DNA of 64,000 nucleotides from Wuchereria bancrofti (Eukaryota > Nematoda > Chromadorea > Rhabditida > Onchocercidae): assembly GCA_005281725.1 (NCBI GenBank), contig SSBO01000003.1, positions 9,600,797-9,664,796 on the forward strand, written 5' to 3'. How positions within the stretch are numbered: the stretch's first letter is position 1; every line of letters begins with the position of its first letter. The notes under the pieces are model-generated. The model saw nothing but the letters and a program-made list of their open reading frames with translations. It was not told where the DNA came from and searched no databases. Both the position numbers and the translations under genes were made by a program. Shown here piece by piece: positions 40,739 through 55,700 of this stretch.

Positions 40739-40744
40739 AATAAA
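40739..40744 (+). terminator. Polyadenylation signal candidate for the HDAC gene
   Basis: AATAAA lies 280 bp downstream of the HDAC stop codon. In DNA this AT-rich the hexamer is common by chance, so the assignment is tentative. Confidence 0.3.
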
Positions 40745-43722
40745 GTTATATTACAAAGCAGCAAAATTTCAAATATTATAAATTGCAATAAATGTCTTAT
40801 TTAAATGTTTAAATCATCTATAGACTTCATAAAAGAATGAAAACACAAATTACCATTGTTATCATATTTATAATTTCAGTATCACTGATATCTAATAATT
40901 CCTATAAATCAATTCACACTGACAATATATTCACCTGTAATACTAAATCAGTTTAAAAAAAAAAAGAAAAAAAAGGCTATTCTTGCTTTTCAAATTATAC
41001 TTTAAAGAATTACTAAAAAAATCAATGTCTAATCTTGTTAAAAACATAACAAAAATAAAATAACATGGAAATAATAATTAAAAGTAAAATAGCAACAAAA
41101 TGCATAAGAATTATTAGGGATAGGAAACATACATAATTCTTCAAACATTTATAACCATTAATTAGATTATTATAACTAATGGAACATTTCTAGAATTTCT
41201 CTCTGAACTCAATGATCAATCAATAAAATACAGTTACAGAGAGAAAATCAAAAATATCCAAAATCAAAAATCAAACAAAAAATCTTTTCAATAGCAATTT
41301 TATTGTAAAAAACATAAAAATTAATAAGACGACAAATTAGACAATTTAGGATGCAATCTATTTATAACATTAATTACAACACTATTATTAAGTATTATGT
41401 AAATTTAAATTCTACAAAATATTTCATTAGCCAAAAACTGAAAGATTTTTTATACCTACAAAAAAAATAAAAAAAACTTTTATTAAATCACTCTTATATT
41501 GTCAAAAAACAACAAACCTGAAAACAAATAGAAAAAATGAAATAGTAATTAACGTAATTAGTGTAAATTAATATAAATGTAAAATAAAATATTTTTATTT
41601 GTTTTAAAAAAGTCTTATGTTTTTTATTTTTAAACATTTTTTTTAAAAATATATTTGTATTTTTTCTTATTTTTTAAAAATATTCTTATATGAGAAATAT
41701 TGAAAATTAATAGTTATGGAAAAAAGCTCAAAAATGACACTTTTTAGGGACGTTCCAACGGTACATATGAAAATAATATTTTGCCGAAAATGCCAGAAAA
41801 GTTTCGAAGGTTTTTGTTGCATATTTTCTTAGTTCATTAAATTGTTGCAAAATCGATTTTTTTTCATTTTTTTTTTTTTTTTTTTTTGTTATCTGATGGT
41901 ATTTACAAAAAAAAAGAAAGGAAAAAGGAATGAAAGAAAGGGAAAAGCAACAAATATTCTTTCATCATAAATTAAAATTAATTTTGATTGATTACTTTCC
42001 AAAATTTTCGCACTTTCATCCATTTGTCTTTTTTCCTATTTATCTTTATTTCTGTTTACTTAATATAAATAGAACACAAATTTAAAAAAGTTTCGAATTT
42101 TTTTCTTTTCCTTTGTTTGCTCGTCCATTTGTTTTGTTTTCTTTTTTTTAATTTTTTTTTGTATATTCATATACCATTTCTGTTTTAATTTGTCAAATGA
42201 ATATTTTGTAAAAATTTATTAATAATTGTCAACAATTTATTGTTTTATTTTATTGTAAATTCATACTATAAAACCATTGCTAAATCGTAACATTTTATGA
42301 TGTAATAGAAATATTAATAAATGAAGTATTTGATTTCCAATTAATAATTCCCGAAATTTTTCAATCGGAAATTTTCGTACATATATAATGAATAAAAAAA
42401 TGATGTTAATGTCGTTGTGTAACATTGTCGACCTGAATTCAAAATCTGTTTTTAATAAAGGACATTTATTTGTAATAATCGCAATTTCATTTAATTAAAA
42501 CACAACGAAATTCTTAATTATCATTTTCTAATTATTTCAGATAATATTTTCTTATAATCTATATTTTTTAATTTTATAATTTCCTATTGCATAAGCAAAT
42601 TAAATAGGTAGAAAAAAAAAAGAAGAAGAGAATGATGGAAAAAGCATTTTGGTAGATTTTTATCATTTCTGTGACATATTGACCTAAATTAAATTTTGTC
42701 ACACAAACTTGTAATATCGTTTAATTACTTATTTAATCATTCAATTGGGAGTTTTTTTTTTCTTTTTTTAAATGAAAAATGTTAATTTCGTCTAATATTT
42801 GAAATGGTTTATATTTTTACAAAAATTTTACATAAAAATGTCCTAATTTTGTAAACGAGCATAAAGAATTTTATATATAATTTCGAGCATTTTATACTTT
42901 TTCCTCAAATAATTATCCTAAAACTTGTTTTACAGATAACATAATTATTTGTCAAAAAAAATTTAGCATTAGAAAAGAAAAAAACATATCAGGTTACTAA
43001 TTTTTGTATTTAAACATGCATTTCATTTATCAAATAATAGTTACATTATTAATTGTTATCATAATAATCAAAATTTAATATCGAAAATAAATTTCTTGAT
43101 ATTATTAATTTTCTCTACCAGTATCATTTCTTTTTCCTTTTTTTATTGTAATATTTGTTGCATTCAACAATTAAAATTTAATTTAATATGTAGTACGCGC
43201 ATATTTAATTTTGTAATTCATTTATAAAACAAAATTATTATTTTTAATTCAAATTAAGACTTTCAGTTCTAATTTATATATCAAATTTAGCATTAATATT
43301 TTGCAAATTATACCATTTTTTTTGATATTATTTTTTGTATTTATTCGATTCGTTCAGTTGTTTGAAATTAAAGTCAAATATTATGTATAAAATATTAAAT
43401 TTAAAAAGTTAACTTCAAATTGTAGGATTATTCCAGTAGTATGTTTCATTAGATTAATTGCAAAATTTTCCTGAATGTATTATAATCTAATAGAGAAATT
43501 AAGTATCTAAAAAATTAATTAGCAATTTATTTGCTTTTATTAAACAATATTTTGGCTTCACTCTTTTCTTCTTACTAATTAATTAATTAATTAATTAATT
43601 TATTTATTTCATATTCTATTAACGATATTATTTAATTTGTGCTATTTTTATCGTTTGTTTGAGAAAAAAAGAGGTTACAGACCAATATTTTAAAATGACT
43701 TCGAATTGATAATTGATAACAT

Positions 43723-43732
43723 TTATTTTCAG
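43723..43732 (+). promoter_or_regulatory. Putative spliced-leader acceptor of the peroxidase gene
   Basis: TTATTTTCAG ends at the base before the peroxidase ATG. As with ALG3 there is no intervening leader base, consistent with trans-splicing onto the start codon. Confidence 0.55.
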
Positions 43733-46700
43733 ATGTCACTAAAATTATGCATTTGGATATTACTACAAATTATTATGCATTATGGATATAATGATAAAAC
43801 AGTGGAAGAAAGTAAATTTAAATAACAATTTTAATAATTCAATTATATTCTTTTTGTAATTTATACAATAAAATAAGTTCTATAAGATATATTAATCAGC
43901 AATTTAAGCTAATCATTTATTTTTCATAAAATATTTTATTAGTAATTATTAAAGAATTCAATTATCATATTTTAATTACATTCTACAAACACAATTTTGT
44001 CACAAAAATTATTTTCATTTTATGAATTTTTTTTTTGTTTAAATTCTACATTATAAAATATGATTTCAATATGGTAGGAAATGATTAATTGGTTTATTGT
44101 AATAATAAACTAAATTTATTTTTCAAAATGACGGAATTCTTTTTCCAAGAAAAGAAAAAATTATTATAAATTATTATTTTTCAAACAATAAAAAATAAGT
44201 AATTATAATAAATATATGTTATAATAAATTTATTCTTCAAATTATTGCATTGACGGTATTTTCACTTTTTTTATTTTTAATTTTTAAATTCTTAGAAACG
44301 ATTGATAAAATACTTTCGAATGCAATCAATGAAGCACGACAAAATATCGATGAACTTAAACAATATTATGATGAATCAGTTCTATCACAAAGTATAAGTT
44401 TAATCAATTCAAATCTATTTCAATAGTTCTTTTTTCTTTTTTTTCAAATGAAGTTTAAAATTAATTAATTGAATTTATTAAAAAATTATAGATGTAATGG
44501 AACAAATACAAATACCATTCAAAATATGGAATTTACGTGCATCAACTCAATTAAATGCTCAAAAATTATCGCATGCTGCACTTCTCTCAATTGCTGCTAC
44601 TAAAAAATTAAAAAAGTTTATTCCAATTTTTGTTTTCCTTTTTTAAATATTAATACTTTGCAATAAATGTGTTAATTTTGAATGAATAAATCTTAGAATT
44701 TAAATATATTAAAAATAAAAAATTATAAGTGACCTTTTTTTTTAAAGGAATGAAGTGAAATGAAAAAAAACTGATGCCCTATCAAGAAAAAGTGTTGAAA
44801 ATTTTTGACTATTAATTAATCATTCAAAATTAACATGAATTGATTTAGTTTAGAATTTTTTTTCTGTTTAATATCACAAAAATAATAATAGCAATGGATA
44901 ATAATATAAAAATTTAACACAAAAAATTTCAAAATTTTCGTTTTTCCAAAATTTACTATTCAATTCAAAATAGTAATAGAGTCCTAAATATTGTTAAGTT
45001 TTTTGTATTTTTAATTTTTCTTTTTTATAGCTTTTTATAAATAACAACTTTTTTAAATTGTTTAATTTTAACAAGCATTTAAATAATTTTTATTACTTAA
45101 TGCCTAATAATTAATTAAGTATAATGATAATGGTTAATAATTATAATTGCTTAATTAATGAATGTATTAACAATTAAATGATAAAAAATTTTATAATTTT
45201 TTTTCAGTGGTGGCATTAAATTAAATAATAATTTACCAATTATTTTGAAATATATTAATGAGTACTGTCCACTAGATGAAATTAAATGTACAAATAGTAA
45301 ATATCGAACCATTGATGGTACCTGCAATAATATTATTCATTCAAATTGGGGCGCAAATGGTATGCCAATGCAACGTATCATTGAACCATTTTATGCTAAT
45401 GGTCAGTTTTTTCTTTTTTTTTTTACTATTATATTTTTTATTACATTTTTTAATTTATAGTAAATAACAAATTTGTTATATTTTTATTGCATTTTTTTAT
45501 ATTTTTATTGTAGTTAATAAAATTATTATATTTTTATTGCACTATTATTATATTTTTTTAATATAGTATGTAATAAAAAAGTTAAATTTGTCGAAAAATA
45601 TTTCGCTAATAATGATTTGCCATTAATCATTTATGTAATAGGAAATTATAATTATAACTAAAATGTAATTCTTTAATATAGTAAATCAAAAAAAAAAGTA
45701 AATTTTATCAAAAGAAAAAATGTTAAAAAATATTTTGCTAATAAAAATTGATTTGCTATTCATATTGATTTTATTATCATTGTTCTTGTTATAGTTTTAT
45801 TGAAAATATTAATTGTTATTCTTATCATTACTATTACTGTGTCGTTTCTTGATATTGTTGTTATTGTCCTTGTTATTATTTGTTTCTTGTTGTTATTGTT
45901 ATTATTGTTGTTGTTTTTGTTATTGCTATAATTGATCGTTCTCATTGTCATCATTTCTCTTCCGACTCATATTGTTATTAAAATTGCTTTTTAATTGCTT
46001 TCATTCAGAGTTCATTTTTAAACACTAAATTTAAATATCCAAGTGTGTCTGAATTAAATTTAAAATAATTTTTTATTTTTGCTTTTTTCAAACCAAAATT
46101 GTTTATGTAGTAAATTTACAAATTATTGGTTCTAACAATAATACTTTATAATGTAAAAATGTAAAAAAGAAAAAAATTAACACATAAAAATTCTTTTCGT
46201 TTTTAAATTTTAAGTATAACATTAAATATGAAATATATTAAATACAAATATAAATGTAAGTATATATCAAATAAAAAATGCTTCACACTTTTATATGTAA
46301 ATCTAATGTTAAAATTTAATATATGATTGATGATATGAATTAATCGCATACCTTTTTAAAATTCAATCTTTTTTGCTATGCATAAATTTAAAAATTATAA
46401 TTCAAAATTTTAATTAAAATAGAAATCAAAAAAAAAGAAAGATTATTACTATTAATGAATTATATTTAGGAATTGATGAATTGCGTACTTCAATTATTGA
46501 TAAAAGTGAATTACCAAATGTTCTACATTTATCAAATTTATTCTTTATAATGAATCATCCAACAACATTAAAAATAAATATGCTAAATGTGCTTTGGGCG
46601 CATTTTATTTACACCGATTTAGTGCATACTAGTAGTCTTCAATTATTAACCGGTTTGATTTAAAGATTTTATTTTATTTATTTTTTATTTTGCCTTATTT

Positions 46701-49700
46701 TTAAAGTTTATAATATAGAATAAAAAAATATATGTTCAACATAATATTACTAAATTAATTTGCATAATGTTGAAGGATAGTATTTATTGATTGATTTTAT
46801 TATGATAAATTATTGTTTACATATGAAAGCCGTAATTTGTAAATAATTTTTAGATGAAGTGGAAATTTTATTACCATGTTGTGCAACAAAATTTAAGCAA
46901 CATTCCGAATGTAAACCAATTATGGTACCAAAAAATAATCCTAACTATAGCAATTTTCCTGATTGTTTACCATATACACGTACCGCTCCAGCACCACATC
47001 CTAAATGTAAATTAGGTTCACGTGAACAAGCTAATCAGGTTACGAGCTTTCTTGATGCTAGCATTATTTATGGTACTACCATACAACAAGTACAAGCATT
47101 ACGAACATTTAGAAATGGTAAGCATTATATTTTTTAATTTTTTATTAAAGTTTTCCTAAGACTATTACTAATTTTTTTTTTGATAAAAAATTAACAAAAA
47201 AAAGTTAAAAAAATTTTTTATTAAAAATAAAATACTGTTAGGAAAAATGTGTTAATTTTCAAAGCATTTATTTCACAAATGTTCTCATATGAAGACACAA
47301 TGAAATTTCCGTGACAAAACGTAACGTAATAATATTTACGCAATAATGCGCAAATATCATTTTAGAAATTTGAAATAATCAAAGAAATTTATACGATAAT
47401 TAGATAATTAATTAACTAATATTTGTACATAAATGAAAACGAAATTATTTATTGCTGTCACATATTTCAGATAAAGAAAAAAGTTAGACCAAACATTCTA
47501 TAAAACTTCTATCTTCTATTTAGTAATCATTTAAAAAAAAAGATAAATAAGCAAATAAATAAAAAATAAAATAAGCATGAAATAAAATAAAAAATGAAGA
47601 TAAAATAAAACAACTCAAATGTGTATTATAAAATAAATATGAAAGACAAATAAACTCAAATATCAGCTAATGACTGATTTTCATTATCTTCAAAATAATG
47701 AAAAAATTTTTTAATTGTAAAAAATTTTAAGAGAATAAAAATGCACATATGTATAAGTTATCAAAAATTAATATAACTAATTTCTGATAACTTATTACGA
47801 TAATAAATTGTAATGTTGAAAAATCGTTAAATGATTATTATAATTATTTTTTAGGTCATCTATTAACAAATTTAAATTTAATGAATCAGAATATATTACC
47901 AACGATTAACATATTCTGCAATCTATTAAAAATAACAACTGCTAATTGTGATTTAACTAATAAATATTATTCATTGAATTCTAATCATTTAAATTTCTTA
48001 CAATCTATTAGCATTCTTCGTAATATTTGGTTACGTCAACATAATCGAATTGCTACTAATTTGAAGGTAATTTTTTTTTTAATTTTTATACCAAATTTTA
48101 ATTAACAAAAAAGAAAACAAAAGATGAAAGAAAATATTAAGCATTGCATTATATTTATTATTTTTTTAAATAATAAAATAAGTGTAAACTGATAGTTTTC
48201 ACTACTTGCAATAAATTAGTGTAACAAATGATTATCATTATAAATAATTAAATAATTTTTTATTACATATAGCAAAAGATAAATTAACTGAGCAAAAATT
48301 GTATGAATTAAGCAAATTGTTATGATAGATTAATTAAATTTTGTAATTGGTAATTATAAAATATATTAATATATCTTAGTTTATTTATAAATTTACTTTT
48401 TTTTTTTTTGATTTTCTAATAGAAAATGTGGCAAAACAATAAAATGAAAACATTAATAATAACATTTGTGATGTTGAAAATTATCAACGATTAAGATTAA
48501 TTTCATATTAGAATTAAAAAACCACTGAATGGCTTTCAATTTTTTTTCTCTTAATTTTTTTTTAATCTTTAGTTAATAATTAATGATATTGCTTTTAATC
48601 AATAATAGGATAAAATTCTCATAATGATTTCAAAATTAAGATTAATTCCATGTTACGGTTTTTATTTTTTCTCTCAATAAATTAAATAATATTTTTTTTC
48701 ATTTAAAATGAATTATCGATTATAAAGTGACCATAGTGATTTCAAAAATTAGCAGCTATTAAGATTAATTTCATATCAAAAATAAAAATACAAAAAAATA
48801 TAATAATATAATCATATAAAAAATGAAACTCCTTCTCTTAATTTTTTTTATTAATCATTAATTAATAATATTATTTTTCTTTTTCTTCCTCTTTTTTTTT
48901 GAAAAAAATGAATTATAGATTATAAATTCACATTGGTCCGATGAAAAATTGTATCAGGAAAGTCGACGAATAGTAATTGCTCAATTACAACATATTACTT
49001 ATAATGAATTCTTACCCAATTTAATTGGCAAAGAAAATTGGTTAAAATTTAATCTACGATCAGAAACAAATGGATATAGTTATAATTATAATTATAATAT
49101 TGATTCAACTGTTATCAATACATATGCTACTACTGCTGGACAAGTTTATTTTATTTCTTATTTTTTTCTATTATTTCATATTTTTTTTTATTTCTTATTT
49201 TTCTAAAGTAATTATTTAATCAGTGGTAGATTTCTAAAAATTTTCGATTATTATTTTGTTATAATTGATCATATTTAAAGTTAATAGCACAATGAGTACT
49301 TTACTTTTTAAATTTTGAATGATCTCAATATTATTTCATTGACAAATTAAAAAAAAAATTTTTTAAATGTCTTTTTTTAGTAATAAAAGTGACTATGTGT
49401 TTCATTTTGATAGGTTTTTTTTCTTCCTTAGTTTGATGAAATTTTAAAATATAGCTTTTTCCTTTTACAGTACTTTGTCACAATGTTTGGCAAATATTTT
49501 CTATGGCACAAAAATGATGGCATCAAAATACTTGAACGACAATTAAATGAATATTTCAATGATCCTGAATTACTTTTTTCAAAAGATCAAACGAGGGAAT
49601 TATTAAGGTAAGCTTAAATTTATTTATTTGTTCATTTATTTCTTTTATTATTTACTTGTTTAGTTGCTTGTTTATTTATTTATTTATTGTTTTTTGATAC

Positions 49701-52700
49701 AATAATCAATAATATAAAAACATGTTGAAGAATCAAAATTAATCCTTTTATTCTCATATGATTGGATACTTTTGTTTTTGCTTCAAAAAGTACGAAAATG
49801 AAAGATTAAAAGAATTTACTTAAATAATATTTTTCATTGCACATATTTTAAAATCTTCAATTATTCATTTTAAATGATATATAAACAAGAAGAAATGCTG
49901 AAATTTTCATTATTACTCTAAGATTTATTTAATGATATGAAAACAAAAAGTGAGAAAGAAATGAATTAAAATAGAAATTATAAATTTTAATTGTATGATT
50001 TCAGGTACGTATTACGTGAGCCAATTAATGAATCAATGACGTATGTAAATGATAATTTTTATAATAAATTTTTTAAAAGAAAAGAAAATTTGGCATATGA
50101 ATTTATGGCATTAATTTTACAAATGGGTCGTGATCATGGCATACCACCATATACTGTATGGCGAGAATATTGTGGTGGTAGTAAGGTTAAGATTATTTCA
50201 AATTTCAAATATTATTTTGAGATTCGAATTTTAAAATTTAATATTTGTTGCAGAAAAAAAGAAAAAATTTTTTCTTACTGGTTAAATATTTCTCAAACAC
50301 ATTCAATTTTATTTTATGATGAATCTTTCAAATAGACTCAATTTTATTTTGTGATAATTATTTTAAACAAAAACTAATTTTGTTTTGTGATATTTTAAAC
50401 AAATTCAATTTTATTTTATGATTGATTTTTTTTAATAGATTCACTCATTTAATGATTTAATGGATGATTTAATCGATGGAACAGAAATGATAAAAGAATT
50501 ATCAAAAATATATAAAACAGTGGATGATATAGACTTATTTTTGCTTGGTTTAATTGAAAAACCATTGAATGATGCAATTGTTGGACCAACATTTAGTTGC
50601 ATTATTTCATTACAATTTCAAAAGGTTTTTCTTTTTTTTATTTTAATTAATTTATATTTTCATTTCTTCTTTCTTAAATTTTAATCAAGTTTTGAAATTT
50701 GTTACTTTATTAAGCAATTAAGATTTGATCATTAGAAATTTAATTTATTAATTTATAATTAATGGAAGGAAAGAAATTTTTTAAATATATAATTAAATAA
50801 ATAAATACAATTATAATTTATTATATTATTTAAAAATTTGAATAAGTTAATATCAGCTTGCTAATGAAATGATTTGCATAAATTTTAGACAAAAATTGGT
50901 GATCGTTATTGGTATGAAAATAATTTTGAACAATTACGTTTTACTGATGAACAATTGATGGAAATTCGAAAAATAACAATGGCAAAAATATTATGTAGTA
51001 ATGTGGAATCATTTGATAAACTTCAACCAAAAGTATTTGAATTAGAGAATGACTACGAGTAAGTGAAAATATTTATAAAAAATCACTATAATATAATGAT
51101 TTTTATTAAAAAATCACTATAATAAAATGATTTTTGTTTACATGCATAATCATTATTCTTGCATCATTGTGCAACTAATTTTAATCAAAATTTTCTTCAG
51201 CAATTATCCAATTTACTGTAGTGAAACAATACGCTCAGATATGAATATCAGTAAATGGCTTGATAAATCAAATTATAAATTAAATTTATTGCTAACAGAA
51301 AAAAAAATTGAAAAAGCAATGGAAATTGCTATAGAAGGAGTTAAACAACGTCGCAAACGTGAACGACAAAATATACGAGAAAGTATCATTTCTATTCTTA
51401 TTGTTTTTTTTTTTTACTTTCAATTTTACTACTACATCGAAATTATTTAATTATAAGTTTTGAATTTATTAGCTATGAAAATAATAAGTTAATTAATATA
51501 TCCTATGTGTCTATTGTATATCACAATTTTTATTTAATTACTGAGCTCATAATAAATTAATTTAATTTAATTGTATCTTAAAGTATTTTATATACTTTAC
51601 ATATGCTCATTTAGTTTGCATTATATGAAATAGTTTGTTTTAATTATTTGTAGCAATAATTAGTTTTTTAATTATTTGCAGTAATTGTCTTTAAGTTTCA
51701 TTGAAAAAAAAAGAGAAAAAACTTGAATATTTGTGCTGCTTTAAGGTTTTAGAATTTTTAATAATGTGATAATATAATATTAAACTGCTTGATATAAAAA
51801 GTTAAACTTTGGTATATTAATTAAAAAATAGATGAAGTTTGTTTAAATCTAATGACCCATTACTATCACTTTTAGATCAAGATTTGTTTAAACCTGGTGA
51901 TCCATTACTATCACTTTTAGATCAAGATTTGTTTAAACCTGGTGATCCATTACTATCATATGGTAAAATGATGAGAGCAAAGAATGAAGCAATTGCAATT
52001 GCTCGAGTATCTGATGTTTTCTTACAAGTTACCAAGAATATTTTATCTCAGTAAGCTTAACATTCTTAGTTTAAAAAATGAAAAAATTAATAATCATTAG
52101 TTTAATAAGGAATTATTTGATAATAATTTATTTATTTATTATAGCATTGGAACAGAAAGTAATAAAGAATTACTAGGAGAAGTGAATGATATTAATGAAA
52201 TGCAAAATTTATTACAACAAATCGACGTCAGCTCGTTAGTTTTTCCACAGGTCTTTTTTTGTTTTGTTTTGTTTTAATTTCAATTTCAAATTCATTTTCA
52301 AAAAATTTGGATATAAATTTTAGTTAATTAAAGAATTTGAATGTTTTAAATTATGATTATTACTGAATTTATTGTTTGATTATTTCGAAGGCAATATAAT
52401 TTTTTTTTGTTATCATTCGTTTAACTAATTAATATTACTAAATTCAAAAAAAAAAAAAAAAAACAAATAGAAGTTTTGTTTTGTTTTGGTTTTTTGGATG
52501 AATGATAGAATTATTTAATTTGTTAGCAAAATTTTAATTAAAAAAAAAGTGTAACAAAATGTTGAATTGTATCATTACAAAGTAAGAATAGAAATGTATG
52601 AAATTATAAATTTCAAGATTTAATTTCAGATTTATTAGCAGAATTGAACCATTTCTTGGACCTGGTGGTTCAGTAGAAAAATGTTTACCTAGAAATTTAC

Positions 52701-55700
52701 CATGCGATGATGTGACACCATATAGGACAATGTCCGGTTGGTGTAACAATCTTCAAAATCCTCGTTTTGCTAATGCATTTGGTCCATTGCTTCATCTTTT
52801 ACCGCCAGCATATGATGATGGTTTGCTTTTTTTTTTTTTAATTTTCAAAAAATAAAAATTTAACACGGAAAGAGAAAAAATTAAAATGCATAAAATAAGT
52901 TGAAAAAAAAGCAGAAAGAGAAGAATCAAAAACCAAATGATAGTATTATATTTATGATAGTAAAGTAATAATTATGTTCATTTGAAAATTGAAAATTTTA
53001 AAATTCTATTATTTAAAAAATTTTAAATTCTCTAAAAAGGTAGCAATTTATAGTGTGATTAATATTATTAATTTTTTATTGCTTATTTATTTTTTATTAT
53101 ATAATACGATTAATATTATTTTGTTATTAATTAATATAATTATTTTATATGATTAATATTATTTTATTATATTGTTTTTTTCCTAGTTTTAATTGTAACA
53201 TTTAATTCTAAACCATGCTATAATTATGCATTTTTTTAAATCAATTAAAATTGACAATAATATTATCTATTTTGTGGAGAAAAAATTAAAAATTAATTTT
53301 AGGAATTGATATTCCTCGATCAAAATCGATCACTGGTCATTTACTACCATCAGCGCGTGTAATATCAAATGCAATACATTTTGATTTACCAATTATCTAT
53401 CAAAATTATAGTCATATGATTATGCAATTTGGACAAATTCTTGATCATGAATTGACGCATTCACCTATCGAACATGGTAATTAATTATTTTAATTTATAT
53501 TTTTTTATTAAATTTAATTTATATTTACGTTACGTAACAATAATTTTAATATTACACTATTTTACGAATAATTATTTGAGTTACTAATAATTTACTCGTA
53601 TTGTTACTTTACAAAAGAATTATTCTACAATTAGTTACTTTACAAATAACTGCCTTATAATTACTTTACAAGTAACTAACAATAACTTAATTAATTGTGA
53701 AAAAATTAGAATCTTGTCATTATTTTTGTTATTTATTTATGTTACAAAAGTATTTCTTTCATTATTCTTCATTGCTTTTTTGAAATCAATCATTGAAATT
53801 ACATAAGATCAAATTAAATTTATTTGGTACGACACAACTTCTAAAGATCTCTTCCAAGAAAAAAAACAAAAGATAAAAAACGACGATGTCATCCTTGATT
53901 AAAATTTAAATATCAGCATCCATTATCTATACCAATAAAAAAATTAAAGGATACTCATATATACATGTTTACTATCCATTAAATTAAACTTTTGATAGAT
54001 TATTATGAATTGAAATTTTTGTTAGATTATTGTGAATTAAAACTTTTGATAGATTATTATGAATACTTCTGTTAGATTATGAAAAATGAATCATTTAATT
54101 CTAACAAAATTACAATAACAACAATAATAATAGTTAGTAATTCTAGGTGCATTCCNAAAAAAAAAAAAAAAAAAAACAAATAGAAGTTTTGTTTTGTTTT
54201 GGTTTTTTGGATGAATGATAGAATTATTTAATTTGTTAGCAAAATTTTAATTAAAAAAAAAGTGTAACAAAATGTTGAATTGTATCATTACAAAGTAAGA
54301 ATAGAAATGTATGAAATTATAAATTTCAAGATTTAATTTCAGATTTATTAGCAGAATTGAACCATTTCTTGGACCTGGTGGTTCAGTAGAAAAATGTTTA
54401 CCTAGAAATTTACCATGCGATGATGTGACACCATATAGGACAATGTCCGGTTGGTGTAACAATCTTCAAAATCCTCGTTTTGCTAATGCATTTGGTCCAT
54501 TGCTTCATCTTTTACCGCCAGCATATGATGATGGTTTGCTTTTTTTTTTTTTAATTTTCAAAAAATAAAAATTTAACACGGAAAGAGAAAAAATTAAAAT
54601 GCATAAAATAAGTTGAAAAAAAAGCAGAAAGAGAAGAATCAAAAACCAAATGATAGTATTATATTTATGATAGTAAAGTAATAATTATGTTCATTTGAAA
54701 ATTGAAAATTTTAAAATTCTATTATTTAAAAAATTTTAAATTCTCTAAAAAGGTAGCAATTTATAGTGTGATTAATATTATTAATTTTTTATTGCTTATT
54801 TATTTTTTATTATATAATACGATTAATATTATTTTGTTATTAATTAATATAATTATTTTATATGATTAATATTATTTTATTATATTGTTTTTTTCCTAGT
54901 TTTAATTGTAACATTTAATTCTAAACCATGCTATAATTATGCATTTTTTTAAATCAATTAAAATTGACAATAATATTATCTATTTTGTGGAGAAAAAATT
55001 AAAAATTAATTTTAGGAATTGATATTCCTCGATCAAAATCGATCACTGGTCATTTACTACCATCAGCGCGTGTAATATCAAATGCAATACATTTTGATTT
55101 ACCAATTATCTATCAAAATTATAGTCATATGATTATGCAATTTGGACAAATTCTTGATCATGAATTGACGCATTCACCTATCGAACATGGTAATTAATTA
55201 TTTTAATTTATATTTTTTTATTAAATTTAATTTATATTTACGTTACGTAACAATAATTTTAATATTACACTATTTTACGAATAATTATTTGAGTTACTAA
55301 TAATTTACTCGTATTGTTACTTTACAAAAGAATTATTCTACAATTAGTTACTTTACAAATAACTGCCTTATAATTACTTTACAAGTAACTAACAATAACT
55401 TAATTAATTGTGAAAAAATTAGAATCTTGTCATTATTTTTGTTATTTATTTATGTTACAAAAGTATTTCTTTCATTATTCTTCATTGCTTTTTTGAAATC
55501 AATCATTGAAATTACATAAGATCAAATTAAATTTATTTGGTACGACACAACTTCTAAAGATCTCTTCCAAGAAAAAAAACAAAAGATAAAAAACGACGAT
55601 GTCATCCTTGATTAAAATTTAAATATCAGCATCCATTATCTATACCAATAAAAAAATTAAAGGATACTCATATATACATGTTTACTATCCATTAAATTAA

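Larger units (their letters stand above)
40460..43732. other. 3.3-kb spacer between HDAC and peroxidase genes
   Basis: AT-rich DNA with long poly-T and poly-A runs, for example at about 41860-41890, and a short TTAA tandem repeat at about 43576-43600. It should hold the HDAC 3' end and the peroxidase promoter. No gene, RNA or named motif is visible. Confidence 0.6.

Noticed and set aside
52534..52749. Minus-strand open frame, repeated identically at 54247-54462
   Set aside because: It is antisense to peroxidase exon 16; the repeat reflects the duplicated contig end.
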